Both the position numbers and the translations under genes were made by a program. Source: Hydractinia symbiolongicarpus (Eukaryota; Cnidaria; Hydrozoa; Anthoathecata; Hydractiniidae). Taken from it: DNA of 64,000 nt. The stretch covers positions 2,604,001 through 2,668,000 of the forward strand of contig NC_079887.1 in assembly GCF_029227915.1 (NCBI RefSeq). Reading direction: 5' to 3'. The notes below the pieces were generated by a model. It worked only from the letters and a program-made list of their open reading frames with translations. It had not been told where the DNA came from and searched no databases. Shown piece after piece: positions 24,330 through 37,735 of this stretch; within the stretch, counting starts at the first letter, position 1; every line of letters starts with the position of its first letter.

Positions 24330-26761
24330 TGAAAACTACAAGTGTCATACGTTTTAGTGTTGAAAAAATAAATTAAAAAATCGTTCTGGAAATGAGTTTA
24401 CTCACAGGGTACTTTCTTTGTATACATTCGACTATACGGGCCAAGCCCGGGATTTACGGGAAATCGCGGGTTTTCGTTTGCCGGCGATTAAACCTCTTTC
24501 ATTAAGCGTCTCATCAAAAATGAAAACATTTTTGAAAACTACAAGTCTCATGCGTTTTAGTGGTAAAAAAAAAATTTAAAAAATCGTTCGGAAAATGAGT
24601 TTACTCCCTTGGTACTTTCTTTGTATACATTCGACTATACGGGCCAAGCCCGGGATTTACGGGAAATCGCGGGATTTGGTTTGCCGGAGATTAAACCTCT
24701 TTTATTAAGCGTCTCATCAAAAATGAAAACATTTTTGAAAACTACAAGTCTCATGCGTTTTAGTGGTGAAAAATAATTTAAAAAATCGTTCCGGAAATGA
24801 ATTTACTCCCTGGGTACTTTCTTTGTATACTTTTGACTATACGGGCCGAGTCCGGGATTTACGGGAAGTCGCGGGTTTTCGTTTGCCGGCAATTAAACTT
24901 CTTTTATTCAGCGTCTCATCAAAAATGAAAACATTTTTGAAAACTACAAGTCTCATGCGTTTTAGTGGTGAAAATTAATTTAAAAAATCGTTCGGGAAAT
25001 GACTTTACTCCCTGGGTACTTTCTTTGTATACTTTTGACTATACGGGCCGAGTCCGGGATTTACGGGAAGTCGCGGGTTTTCGTTTGCCGGCAATTAAAC
25101 TTCTTTTATTCAGCGTCTCATCAAAAATGAAAACATTTTTAAAAACTACAAGTCTCATGGGCTTTAGTGGTGAAATAATAATTTAAAAAATCGTTCGGAA
25201 AATGAGTTTACTCCCTGGGTACTTTCTTTGTATACTTTTGACTATACGGGCTGAGTCCGAGATTTACGGGAAGTCGCGGGTTTTCGTTTGCCGGCGATTA
25301 AACTTCTTTTTTTCAGCGTCTCATCAAAAATGAAAACATTTTTGAAAACTACAAGTCTCATGCGTTTTAGTGTGGAAAAAATAAATTAAAAAATCGTTCG
25401 GGAAATGAATTTACTCTCTGGGTACTTTCTTTGTATACATTCGACTGTACGGGCCAAGCCCGGGATTTACGGGAAATCGCGGGTTTTCGTTTGCCGGCGA
25501 TTAAACAACTTTCATTAAGCGTCTCATCAAAAATGAAAACATTTTTGAAAACTACAAGTGTCATACGTTTTAGTGTTGAAAAAATAAATTAAAAAATCGT
25601 TCTGGAAATGAGTTTACTCACAGGGTACTTTCTTTGTATACATTCGACTATACGGACCAAGCCCGGGATTTACGGGAAATCGCGGGTTTTCGTTTGCCGG
25701 CGATTAAACCTCTTTCATTAAGCGTCTCATCAAAAATGAAAACATTTTTGAAAACTACAAGTCTCATGCGTTTTAGTGGTGAAAAAAAAATTTAAAAAAT
25801 CGTTCGGAAAATGAGTTTACTCCCTTGGTACTTTCTTTGTATACATTCGACTATACGGGCCAAGCCCGGGATTTGCTGGAAATCGCGGGATTTGGTTTGC
25901 CGGAGATTAAACCTCTTTTATTAAGCGTCTCATCAAAAATGAAAACATTTTTGAAAACTACAAGTCTCATGCGTTTTAGTGGTGAAAAATAATTTAAAAA
26001 ATCGTTCCGGAAATGAATTTACTCCCTGGGTACTTTCTTTGTATACTTTTGACTATACGGGCCGAGTCCGGGATTTACGGGAAGTCGCGGGTTTTCGTTT
26101 GCCGGCAATTAAACTTCTTTTATTCAGCGTCTCATCAAAAATGAAAACATTTTTGAAAACTACAAGTCTCATGCGTTTTAGTGGTGAAAATTAATTTAAA
26201 AAATCGTTCGGGAAATGACTTTACTCCCTGGGTACTTTCTTTGTATACTTTTGACTATACGGGCCGAGTCCGGGATTTACGGGAAGTCGCGGGTTTTCGT
26301 TTGCCGGCAATTAAACTTCTTTTATTCAGCGTCTCATCAAAAATGAAAACATTTTTAAAAACTACAAGTCTCATGGGCTTTAGTGGTGAAATAATAATTT
26401 AAAAAATCGTTCGGAAAATGAGTTTACTCCCTGGGTACTTTCTTTGTATACTTTTGACTATACGGGCTGAGTCCGAGATTTACGGGAAGTCGCGGGTTTT
26501 CGTTTGCCGGCGATTAAACTTCTTTTTTTCAGCGTCTCATCAAAAATGAAAACATTTTTGAAAACTACAAGTCTCATGCGTTTTAGTGTGGAAAAAATAA
26601 ATTAAAAAATCGTTCGGGAAATGAATTTACTCTCTGGGTACTTTCTTTGTATACATTCGACTATACGGGCCAAGCCCGGGATTTACGGGAAATCGCGGGT
26701 TTTCGTTTGCCGGCGATTAAACAACTTTCATTAAGCGTCTCATCAAAAATGAAAACATTTC
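24330..26761 (+). repeat. 1216-bp tandem duplication (six units, two copies), nearly identical
   Basis: The copies lie at about 24330-25545 and 25546-26761. Shared private variants include 'agtgtcatacg', 'cccttggtac', 'tcgttccggaaatgaa', 'aaatgactttac', 'gagtccgagattt' and 'cttctttttttcagcg'. Only a few differences were noticed, such as 'atttacggg' versus 'atttgctgg' near 24655/25871 and 'gactgtacgg' versus 'gactatacgg' near 25444/26660. This is one of the youngest-looking exchanges in the window. Confidence 0.85.
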
Positions 26762-26804
26762 TAAAAACTACAAGTCTCATGCGTTTTAGTGGTGAAAATT
26801 AATT
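26603..26804 (+). repeat. Class B monomer, exemplar (202 bp)
   Basis: A representative of the second class. Diagnostic positions are 'tacattcgac', 'gggccaagcccggg' (contains the CCCGGG palindrome), and 'attaagcg' where class A has 'attcagcg', preceded by 'cctctttc', 'ccactttt' or 'caactttc'. Class B alternates irregularly with class A from 1 to about 51 kb and becomes sparse to the right. Typical tails are 'gaaaaaaaaattt' and 'gttgaaaaaataaatt'. Confidence 0.92.
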
Positions 26805-28610
26805 TAAAAAATCGTTCGGGAAATGAGTTTACTCCCTGGGTACTTTCTTTGTATACTTTTGACTATACGGGCCGAGTCCGGGATTTACGGGAAATCGCAG
26901 GTTTTCGTTTGCCGGCGATTAAACTTCTTTTATTCAGCGTCTCATCAAAAATGAAAACATTTTTGAAAACTACAAGTCTCATGGGCTTTAGTGGTGAAAT
27001 AATAATTTAAAAAATCGTTCGGGAAATAAGTTTACAACCTGGGTACTTTCTTTGTATACTTTTGACTATACGGGCCGATTCGGGATTTACAGGAAATCGC
27101 AGGTTTTCGTTTACCGGCGATTAAACTTCTTTTATTCAGCGTCTCATCAAAAATGAAAACATTTTTGAAAACTACAAGTCTCATACGTTTTAGTGTTGAA
27201 AAAATAAATTAAAAAATCGTTCTGGAAATGAGTTTACTCACAGGGTACTTTCTTTGTATGCATTCGACTATACGGGCCAAGCCCGGGATTTACGGGAAAT
27301 CGCAGGTTTTCGTTTGCCGGCGATTAAACCTCTTTCATTAAGCGTCTCATCAAAAATGAAAACATTTTTGAAAACTACAAGTCTCATGCGTTTTAGTGGT
27401 GAAAAAAAAATTTAAAAAATCGTTCGGAAAATGAGTTTACTCCCTGGGTACTTTCTTTGTATACATTCGACTATACGGGCCAAGCCCGGGATTTACGGGA
27501 AATCGCGGGATTTGGTTTGCCGGAGATTAAACCTCTTTTATTAAGCGTCTCATCAAAAATGAAAACATTTTTAAAAACTACAAGTCTCATGCGTTTTAGT
27601 GGTGAAAATTAATTTAAAATATCGTTTGGGAAATGAGTTTACTCCCTGAGTACTTTCTTTGTATACTTTTGACTATACGGTCTGAGTCCGGGATTTACGG
27701 GAAGTCGCGGGTTTTCGTTTGCCGGCAATTAAACTTCTTTTATTCAGCGTCTCATCAAAAATGAAAACATTTTTGAAAACTACAAGTCTCATGCGTTTTA
27801 GTGGTGAAAATTAATTTAAAAAATCGTTCGGGAAATGAGTTTACTCCCTGGGTACTTTCTTTGTATACTTTTGACTATACGGGCCGAGTCCGGGATTTAC
27901 GGGAAGTCGCGGGTTTTCGTTTGCCGGCAATTAAACTTCTTTTATTCAGCGTCTCATCAAAAATGAAAACATTTTTGAAAACTACAAGTCCCATGCGTTT
28001 TAGTGGTGAAAATTAATTTAAAAAATCGTTCGGGAAATGAGTTTACTCCCTGGGTACTTTCTTTGTATACTTTTGACTATACGGGCCGAGTCCGGGATTT
28101 ACGGGAAGTCGCGGGTTTTCGTTTGCCGGCAATTAAACTTCTTTTATTCAGCGTCTCATCAAAAATAAAAACATTTTTAAAAACTACAAGTCTCATGGGC
28201 TTTAGTGGTGAAATAATAATTTAAAAAATCGTTCGGAAAATGAGTTTACTCCCTGGGTACTTTCTTTGTGTACTTTTGACTATACGGGCTGAGTCCGGGA
28301 TTTACGGGAAGTCGCGGGTTTTCGTTTGCCGGCGATTAAACTTCTTTTATTCAGCGTCTCATCAAAAATGAAAACATTTCTGAAAACTACAAGTCTCATG
28401 CGTTTTAGTGGTGAAAAAATAATTTAAAAATTCGTTCGGGAAATGAGTTTACTCACAGGGTACTTTCTTTGTATACATTCGACTATACGGTCCAAGCCCG
28501 GGATTTACTGGAAATCGCGTGTTTTCGTTTGCCGGCGATTAAACAACTTTCATTAAGCGTCTCATCAAAAATGAAAACATTTTTGAAAACTACAAGTCTC
28601 ATGCGTTTTA
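26762..28610 (+). repeat. Satellite segment, mostly class A units with 'gaaaattaattt' tails
   Basis: Nine units. Two consecutive class A units at 27801 and 28003 are almost identical and 202 bp apart, a local single-unit amplification. A 'ggtctgag' variant occurs near 27680 and a 'ggtccaag' variant near 28490; the latter recurs in the 33.5-kb region. No gene is seen. Confidence 0.72.
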
Positions 28611-31600
28611 GTGGTGAAAATTAATTTAAAAAATCGTTCGGGAAATGAGTTTACTCCCTGGGTACTTTCTTTGTATACTTTTGACTATACGGGCCGAGTC
28701 CGGGATTTACGGGAAGTCGCGGGTTTTCGTTTGCCGGCAATTAAACTTCTTTTATTCAGCGTCTCATCCAAAATGAAAACATTTTTAAAAACTACAAGTC
28801 TCATGGGCTTTAGTGGTGAAGTAATAATTTAAAAAATCGTTCGGGAAATGAGTTTACACCCCGGGTACTTTCTTTGTATACTTTTGACTATACGGGCCGA
28901 GTCCGGGATTTACGGGAAGTCGCAGGTTTTCGTTTGCCGGCGATTAAACTTCTTTTATTCAGCGTCTCATCAAAAATGAAAACATTTTTATAAACTACAA
29001 GTCTCATGCGTTTTAGTGGTGAAAAAATAATTTAAAAAATCGTTAGGGAAATGAGTTTACTCCCTGGGTACTTTCTTTGTATACTTTTGACTATACGGGC
29101 TGAGTGCGGGATTTACGGGAAGTCGCGGGTTTTCGTTTGCCGGCGATTAAACTTCTTTTATTCAGCGTCCCATCAAAAATGAAAATATTTTTAAATACTA
29201 CAAGTCTCATGGGCTTTAGTGGTGAAATAATAATTTAAAAAATCGTTCGGGAAATGAGTTTACACCCTGGGTACTTTCTTTGTATACTTTTGACTATACG
29301 GGCCGACTCGGGATTTACAAGAAATCGCAGGTTTTCGTTTGCCGGCGATTAAACTTCTTTTATTCAGCGTCTCATCAAAAATGAAAACATTTTTGAAAAC
29401 TACAAGTGTCATGCGTTTTAGTGTTGAAAAAATAAATTAAAAAATCGTTCTGGAAATGAGTTTACTCACAGGGTACTTTCTTTGTATACATTCGACTATA
29501 CGGGCCAAGCCCGGGATTTACGGGAAATCGCGGGTTTTCGTTTGCCGGCGATTAAACCTCTTTCATTAAGCGTCTCATCAAAAATGAAAACATTTTTGAA
29601 AACTACAAGTCTCATGCGTTTTAGTGTTGAAAAAAAAATTTAAAAAATCGTTCGGAAAATGAGTTTACTCCCTGGGTACTTTCTTTGTATACATTCGACT
29701 ATACGGGCCAAGCCCGGGATTTACGGGAAATCGCGGGATTTCGTTTGCCGGAGATTAAACCTCTTTTATTAAGCGTCTCATCAAAAATGAAAACATTTTT
29801 AAAAACTGCAAGTCTCATGCGTTTTAGTGGTGAAAAGATAATTGAAAAAATCGTTTCGGAAGTGAGTTTACTCACAGGGTACTTTCTTTGTATACATTCG
29901 ACTATTCGGCCAAGCCCGGGATTTACGGGAAATCGCGGGTTTTCGTTTGCCGGCGATTAAACCTCTTTCATTAAGCGTCTCATCAAAAATGAAAACATTT
30001 TTGAAAACTACAAGTCTCATGCGTTTTAGTGGTGAAAATTAATTTAGAATATCGTTTGGGAAATGAGTTTACTCCCTGGGTACTTTCTTTGTATACTTTT
30101 GACTATACGGGCCGAGTCCGGGATTTACGGGAAGACACGGGTTTTCGTTTGCCGGCAATTAAACTTCTTTTATTAAGCGTCTCATCAAAAATGAAAACAT
30201 TTTTGAAAACTACAAGTCTCATGCGATTTAGTGGTGAAAATTAATGTAAAAAATCGTTCGGGAAATGAGTTTACTCCCTGGGTACTTTCTTTGTATACTT
30301 TTGACTATACGGGCCGAGTCCGGGATTTACGGGAAGTCGCGGGTTTTCGTTTGCCGGCAATTAAACTTCTTTTGTTCAGCGTCTCATCAAAAATGAAAAC
30401 ATTTTTAAAAACTACAAGTCTCATGCGTTTTAGTGGTGAAAAAATAATTTAAAAAATCGTTAGGGAAATGAGTTTACTCCCTGGGTACTTTCTTTGTATA
30501 CTTTTGACTATACGGGCTGAGTCCGGGATTTACGGGAAGTCGCGGGTTTTCGTTTGCCGGCGATTAAACTTCTTTTATTCAGCGTCCCATCAAAAATGAA
30601 AATATTTTTAAATACTACAAGTCTCATGGGCTTTAGTGGTGAAATAATAATTTAAAAAATCGTTCGGGAAATGAGTTTACACCCTGGGTACTTTCTTTGT
30701 ATACTTTTGACTATACGGGCCGACTCGGGATTTACAAGAAATCGCAGGTTTTCGTTTGCCGGCGATTAAACTTCTTTTATTCAGCGTCTCATCAAAAATG
30801 AAAACATTTTTGAAAACTACAAGTGTCATGCGTTTTAGTGTTGAAAAAATAAATTAAAAAATCGTTCTGGAAATGAGTTTACTCACAGGGTACTTTCTTT
30901 GTATACATTCGACTATACGGGCCAAGCCCGGGATTTACGGGAAATCGCGGGTTTTCGTTTGCCGGCGATCAAACCTCTTTCATTAAGCGTCTCATCAAAA
31001 ATGAAAACATTTTTGAAAACTACAAGTCTCATGCGTTTTAGTGTTGAAAAAAAAATTTAAAAAATCGTTCGGAAAATGAGTTTACTCCCTGGGTACTTTC
31101 TTTGTATACATTCGACTATACGGGCTGAGTCCGGGATTTACGGGAAGTCGCGGGTTTTCGTTTGCCGGCGATTAAACTTCTTTTATTCAGCGTCCCATCA
31201 AAAATGAAAATATTTTTAAATACTACAAGTCTCATGGGCTTTAGTGGTGAAATAATAATTTAAAAAATCGTACGGGAAATGAGTTTACACCCTGGGTACT
31301 TTCTTTGTATACTTTTGACTATACGGGCCGACTCGGGATTTACAAGAAATCGCAGGTTTTCGTTTGCCGGCGATTAAACTTCTTTTATTCAGCGTCTCAT
31401 CAAAAATGAAAACATTTTTGAAAACTACAAGTGTCATGCGTTTTAGTGTTGAAAAAATAAATTAAAAAATCGTTCTGGAAATGAGTTTACTCACAGGGTA
31501 CTTTCTTTGTATACATTCGACTATACGGGCCAAGCCCGGGATTTACGGGAAATCGCGGGTTTTCGTTTGCCGGCGATTAAACCTCTTTCATTAAGCGTCT

Positions 31601-34600
31601 CATCAAAAATGAAAACATTTTTGAAAACTACAAGTCTCATGCGTTTTAGTGTTGAAAAAAAAATTTAAAAAATCGTTCGGAAAATGAGTTTACTCCCTGG
31701 GTACTTTCTTTGTATACATTCGACTATACGGGCCAAGCCCGGGATTTACGGGAAATCGCGGGATTTCGTTTGCCGGAGATTAAACCTCTTTTATTAAGCG
31801 TCTCATCAAAAATGAAAACATTTTTAAAAACTGCAAGTCTCATGCGTTTTAGTGGTGAAAAGATAATTGAAAAAATCGTTTCGGAAGTGAGTTTACTCAC
31901 AGGGTACTTTCTTTGTATACATTCGACTATTCGGCCAAGCCCGGGATTTACGGGAAATCGCGGGTTTTCGTTTGCCGGCGATTAAACCTCTTTCATTAAG
32001 CGTCTCATCAAAAATGAAAACATTTTTGAAAACTACAAGTCTCATGCGTTTTAGTGGTGAAAATTAATTTAGAATATCGTTTGGGAAATGAGTTTACTCC
32101 CTGGGTACTTTCTTTGTATACTTTTGACTATACGGGCCGAGTCCGGGATTTACGGGAAGACACGGGTTTTCGTTTGCCGGCAATTAAACTTCTTTTATTA
32201 AGCGTCTCATCAAAAATGAAAACATTTTTGAAAACTACAAGTCTCATGCGATTTAGTGGTGAAAATTAATTTAAAAAATCGTTCGGGAAATGAGTTTACT
32301 CCCTGGGTACTTTCTTTGTATACTTTTGACTATACGAGCCGAGTCCGGGATTTACGGGAAGTCGCGGGTTTTCGTTTGCCGGCAATTAAATTTCTTTTGT
32401 TCAGCGTCTCATCAAAAATGAAAACATTTTTAAAAACTACAAGTCTCATGGGCTTTAGTGGTGAAATAATAATTTAAAAAATCTTTCGGGAAATGAGTTT
32501 ACAGCCCGGGTACTTTCTTTGTATACTTTTGACTATACGGGCCGAGTCCGGGATTTACGGGAAATCGCAGGTTTTCGTTTGCCGGCGATTAAACTTCTTT
32601 TATTCAGCGTCTCATCAAAAATGAAAACATTTTTAAAAACTAGAAGTCTCATGCGTTTTAGTGGAGAAAAAATAATCTAAAAAATCGTTCGGGAAATGAG
32701 TTTACACCCTGGGTACTTTCTTTGTATACTTTTGACTATACGGGCCGATTCGGGATTTACAGGAAATCGCAGGTTTTCGTTTGCCGGCGATTAAACTTCT
32801 TTTATTCAGCGTCTCATCAAAAATGAAAACATTTTTGAAAACTACAAGTCTCATACGTTTTAGTGTTGAAAAAATAAATTAAAAAATCGTTCTGGAAATA
32901 AGTTTACTCACAGGGTACTTTCTTTGTATACATTCGACTATACGGGGCAAGCCCGGGATTTACGGGAAATCGCGGGTTTTCGTTTGCCGGCGATTAAACC
33001 TCTTTCATTAAGCGTCTCATCAAAAATGAAAACATTTTTGAAAACTACAAGTCTCATGCGTTTTAGTGGTGAAAAAAAAATTTAAAAAATCGTTCGGAAA
33101 ATGAGTTTACTCCCTGGGTACTTTCTTTGTATACTTTTGACTATACGGGCCGAGTCCGGGATTTACGGGAAGTCGCGGGTTTTCGTTTGCCGGCAATTAA
33201 ACTTCTTTTATTCAGCGTCTCATCAAAAATGAAAACATTATTAAAAACTACAAGTCTCATGGGCTTTAGTGGTGAAGTAATAATTTAAAAAATCGTTCGG
33301 GAAATGAGTTTACACCCCGGGTACTTTCTTTGTATACTTTTGACTATACGGGCCGAGTTCGGGATTTACGGGAAATCGCAGGTTTTCGTTTGCCGGCGAT
33401 TAAACTTCTTTTATTCAGCGTCTCATCAAAAATGAAAACATTTCTGAAAACTACAAGTCTCATGCGTTTTAGTGGTGAAAAAACAATTTAAAAATTCGTT
33501 CGGGAAATGAGTTTACTCACAGGGTACTTTCTTTGTATACATTCGACTATACGGTCCAAGCCCGGGATTTACGGGAAATCGCGTGTTTTCGTTTGCCGGC
33601 GATTAAACAACTTTCATTAAGCGTCTCATCAAAAATGAAAACATTTTTGAAAACTACAAGTCTCATGCGTTTTAGTGGTGAAAATTAATTTAAAAAATCG
33701 TTCGGGAAATGAGTTTACTCCCTGGGTACTTTCTTTGTATACTTTTGACTATACGGGCCGAGTCCGGGATTTACGGGAAGTCGCGGGTTTTCGTTTGCCG
33801 GCAATTAAACTTCTTTTATTCAGCGTCTCATCCAAAATGAAAACATTTTTAAAAACTACAAGTCTCATGGGCTTTAGTGGTGAAGTAATAATTTAAAAAA
33901 TCGTTCGGGAAATGAGTTTACACCCCGGGTACTTTCTTTGTATACTTTTGACTATACGGGCCGAGTCCGGGATTTACGGGAAGTCGCAGGTTTTCGTTTG
34001 CCGGCGATTAAACTTCTTTTATTCAGCGTCTCATCAAAAATGAAAACATTTTTATAAACTACAAGTCTCATGCGTTTTAGTGGTGAAAAAATAATTTAAA
34101 AAATCGTTAGGGAAATGAGTTTACTCCCTGGGTACTTTCTTTGTATACTTTTGACTATACGGGCTGAGTCCGGGATTTACGGGAAGTCGCGGGTTTTCGT
34201 TTGCCGGCGATTAAACTTCTTTTATTCAGCGTCTCATCAAAAATGAAAATATTTTTAAATACTACAAGTCTCATGGGCTTTAGTGGTGAAATAATAATTT
34301 AAAAAATCGTTCGGGAAATGAGTTTACTCCCTGGGTACTTTCTTTGTATACTTTTGACTATACGGGCCGACTCGGGATTTACAAGAAATCGCAGGTTTTC
34401 GTTTGCCGGAGATTAAACCTCTTTTATTAAGCGTCTCATCAAAAATGAAAACATTTTTGAAAACTACAAGTCTCATGCGTTTTAGTGGTGAAAAAAAAAT
34501 TTAAAAAATCGTTCGGAAAATGAGTTTACTCCCTGGGTACTTTCTTTGTATACATTCGACTATACGGGCCAAGCCTGGGATTTACGGGAAATCGCGGGAT

Positions 34601-36994
34601 TTCGTTTGCCGGAGATTAAACCTCTTTTATTAAGCGTCTCATCAAAAATGAAAACATTTTTAAAAACTGCAAGTCTCATGCGTTTTAGTGGTGAAAAGAT
34701 AATTGAAAAAATCGTTTCGGAAGTGAGTTTACTCACAGGGTACTTTCTTTGTATACATTCGACTATTCGGCCAAGCCCGGGATTTACGGGAAATCGCGGG
34801 TTTTCGTTTGCCGGCGATTAAACCTCTTTCATTAAGCGTCTCATCAAAAATGAAAACATTTTTGAAAACTACAAGTCTCATGCGTTTTAGTGGTGAAAAT
34901 TAATTTAGAATATCGTTTGGGAAATGAGTTTACTCCCTGGGTACTTTCTTTGTATACTTTTGACTATACGGGCCGAGTCCGGGATTTACGGGAAGACACG
35001 GGTTTTCGTTTGCCGGCAATTAAACTTCTTTTATTAAGCGTCTCATCAAAAATGAAAACATTTTTGAAAACTACAAGTCTCATGCGATTTAGTGGTGAAA
35101 ATTAATTTAAAAAATCGTTCGGGAAATGAGTTTACTCCCTGGGTACTTTCTTTGTATACTTTTGACTATACGGGCCGAGTCCGGGATTTACGGGAAGTCG
35201 CGGGTTTTCGTTTGCCGGCAATTAAACTTCTTTTGTTCAGCGTCTCATCAAAAATGAAAACATTTTTAAAAACTACAAGTCTCATGGGCTTTAGTGGTGA
35301 AATAATAATTTAAAAAATCTTTCGGGAAATGAGTTTACAGCCCGGGTACTTTCTTTGTATACTTTTTACTATACGGGCCGAGTCCGGGATTTACGGGAAA
35401 TCGCAGGTTTTCGTTTGCCGGCGATTAAACTTCTTTTATTCAGCGTCTCATCAAAAATGAAAACATTTTTAAAAACTACAAGTCTCATGCGTTTTAGTGG
35501 AGAAAAAATAATCTAAAAAATCGTTCGGGAAATGAGTTTACTCCCTGGGTACTTTCTTTGTATACTTTTGACTATACGGGCTGAATCCGGGATTTACGGG
35601 AAGTCGCGGGTTTTCGTTTGCCGGCGATTAAACTTCTTTTATTCAGCGTCTCATCAAAAATGAAAACATTTTTGAAAACTACAAGTCTCATGCGTTTTAG
35701 TGTGGAAAAAATAAATTAAAAAATCGTTCGGGAAATGAATTTACTCTCTGGGTACTTTCTTTGTATACATTCGACTATACGGGCCAAGCCCGGGATTTAC
35801 GGGAAATCGTGGGTTTTCGTTTGCCGGCGATTAAACCACTTTTATTAAGCGTCTCATCAAAAATGAAAACATTTCTGAAAACTACAAGTCTCATGCGTTT
35901 TAGTGTTGAAAAAATAATTTAAAAATTCGTTCGGGTAATGAGTTTACTCACAGGGTACTTTCTTTGTATACATTCGACTATACGGGCCAAGCCCGGGATT
36001 TACGGGAAATCGCGGGTTTTCGTTTGCCGGCGATTAAACAACTTTCATTAAGCGTCTCATCAAAAATGAAAACATTTCTAAAAACTACAAGTCTCATGCG
36101 TTTTAGTGGTGAAAATTAATTTAAAAAATCGTTCGGGAAATGAGTTTACTCCCTGGGTACTTTCTTTGTATACTTTTGACTATACGGGCCGAGTCCGGGA
36201 TTTACGGTAAATCGCAGGTTTTCGTTTGCCGGCGATTAAACTTCTTTTATTCAGCGTCTCATCAAAAATGAAAACATTTTTGAAAACTACAAGTCTCATG
36301 GGCTTTAGTGGTGAAATAATAATTTAAAAAATCGTTCGGGAAATGAGTTTACAACCTGGGTACTTTCTTTGTATACTTTTGACTATACGGGCTGAGTCCG
36401 GGATATACGGGAAGTCGCGGGTTTTCGTTTGCCGGCGATTAAACTTCTTTTATTCAGCGTCTCATCAAAAATGAAAATATTTTTAAATACTACAAGTCTC
36501 ATGGGCTTTAGTGGTGAAATAATAATTTAAAAAATCGTTCGGGAAATGAGTTTACACCCTGGGTACTTTCTTTGTATACTTTTGACTATACGGGCCGATT
36601 CGGGATTTACAGGAAATCGCAGGTTTTCGTTTGCCGGCGATTAAACTTCTTTTATTCAGCGTCTCATCAAAAATGAAAACATTTTTGAAAACTACAAGTC
36701 TCATACGTTTTAGTGTTGAAAAAATAAATTAAAAAATCGTTCTGGAAATGAGTTTACTTACAGGGTACTTTCTTTGTATACATTCGACTATACGGGCCAA
36801 GCCCGGGATTTACGGGAAATCGCGGGTTTTCGTTTGCCGGCGATTAAACCTCTTTCATTAAGCGTCTCATCAAAAATGAAAACATTTTTGAAAACTACAA
36901 GTCTCATGCGTTTTAGTGGTGAAAAAAAAATTTAAAAAATCGTTCGGAAAATGAGTTTACTCCCTGGGTACTTTCTTTGTATACATTCGACTAT
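28611..36994 (+). repeat. Satellite segment with three copies of a four-unit block
   Basis: The block 'tttgccggagatt' unit, 'gataattg' tail, 'ctattcggccaag' unit, 'gaagacacggg' unit starts near 29685, 31710 and 34546 (offsets 2025 and 2836 bp, ten and fourteen units). About 28611-29345 matches 33675-34409 (5064 bp, 25 units), with the 'atcgttaggg' and 'catccaaaatg' variants shared. One unit is missing at about 34400 relative to the earlier copy, where a 'gatttacaag' class A unit passes directly into a 'tttgccggagatt' class B sequence. No gene is seen. Confidence 0.77.
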
Positions 36995-37735
36995 ACGGGT
37001 CGAGTCCTGGGTTTACGGGAAATGGCGGGTTTTCGTTCGCCGGCGATTAAACTTCTTTTATTCAGCGTCTCATCAAAAATAAAAACATTTTTAAAAACTA
37101 CAAGTCTCATGCGTTGTAGTGGTGAAAAAATAATTTAAAAAATCGTTCGGAAAATGAGTTTACTCCCTGGGTAATTTCTTTGTATACTTTTGACTATACG
37201 GGCCGAGTCCGGGGTTTACGGGAAATGGCGAGTTTTCGTTTGCCGGCGATTAAACTTCTTTTATTTAGCGTCTCATCAAAAATGAAAACATTTTTAAAAA
37301 CTACAAGTCTCATGCGTTGTAGTGGCGAAAAAATAATTTAAAAAATCGTTCGGAAAATGAGTTTACTTCCTGGGTAATTTCTTTGTATACTTTTGACTAT
37401 ACGGGCCGAGTCCGGGGTTTACGGGAATTGGCGGGTTTTCGTTTGCCGGCGATTAAACTTCTTTTATTCAGCGTCTCATCAAAAATGAAAATATTTTTAA
37501 AAACTATAAGTCTCATGGGTTTTAGTGGTGAAATAATAATTTAAAAAATCGTTCGGGAAATGAGTTTACATCCCGGGTACTTTCTTTACTATACGGCCCG
37601 AGTCCGGGATTTACGGGAAATGGCATGTTTTCGTTTGCCGGCGATTAAACTTCTTATATTCAGCGTCTCATCAAAAATGAAAACATTTTTGAAAACTACA
37701 AGTCTCATGCGTTTTAGTGGTGAAAAAATATTTTA
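36995..37735 (+). repeat. Divergent satellite patch (three to four variant units)
   Basis: Units here carry variants rare elsewhere: 'gtaatttctttg' for 'gtactttctttg', 'atgcgttgtagtgg', 'ttcgttcgccgg', 'gagtcctgggttt' and 'ggggtttacggg' with 'aaatggcg'. The first two full units are closely similar to each other, suggesting a small local duplication. The 'ggggtttacggg' and 'aaatggcg' features link the patch to class C units at 50-64 kb. Confidence 0.78.
37561..37620 (+). repeat. Monomer with an 11-bp internal deletion
   Basis: 'actttctttactatacgg' replaces the usual sequence: 11 bp ('gtatacttttg') are missing between 37587 and 37588. This removes the gtatac palindrome from this unit. It is the largest within-monomer deletion I noticed in the window. 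Confidence 0.85.

Noticed and set aside
26660-26680. Possible CENP-B box in class B units ('ttcgactatacggg')
   Set aside because: The box needs TTCG, seven bases with a fixed A, then CGGG. Here only six bases separate TTCG from CGGG and the fixed A is misplaced, so it is at best a near miss.
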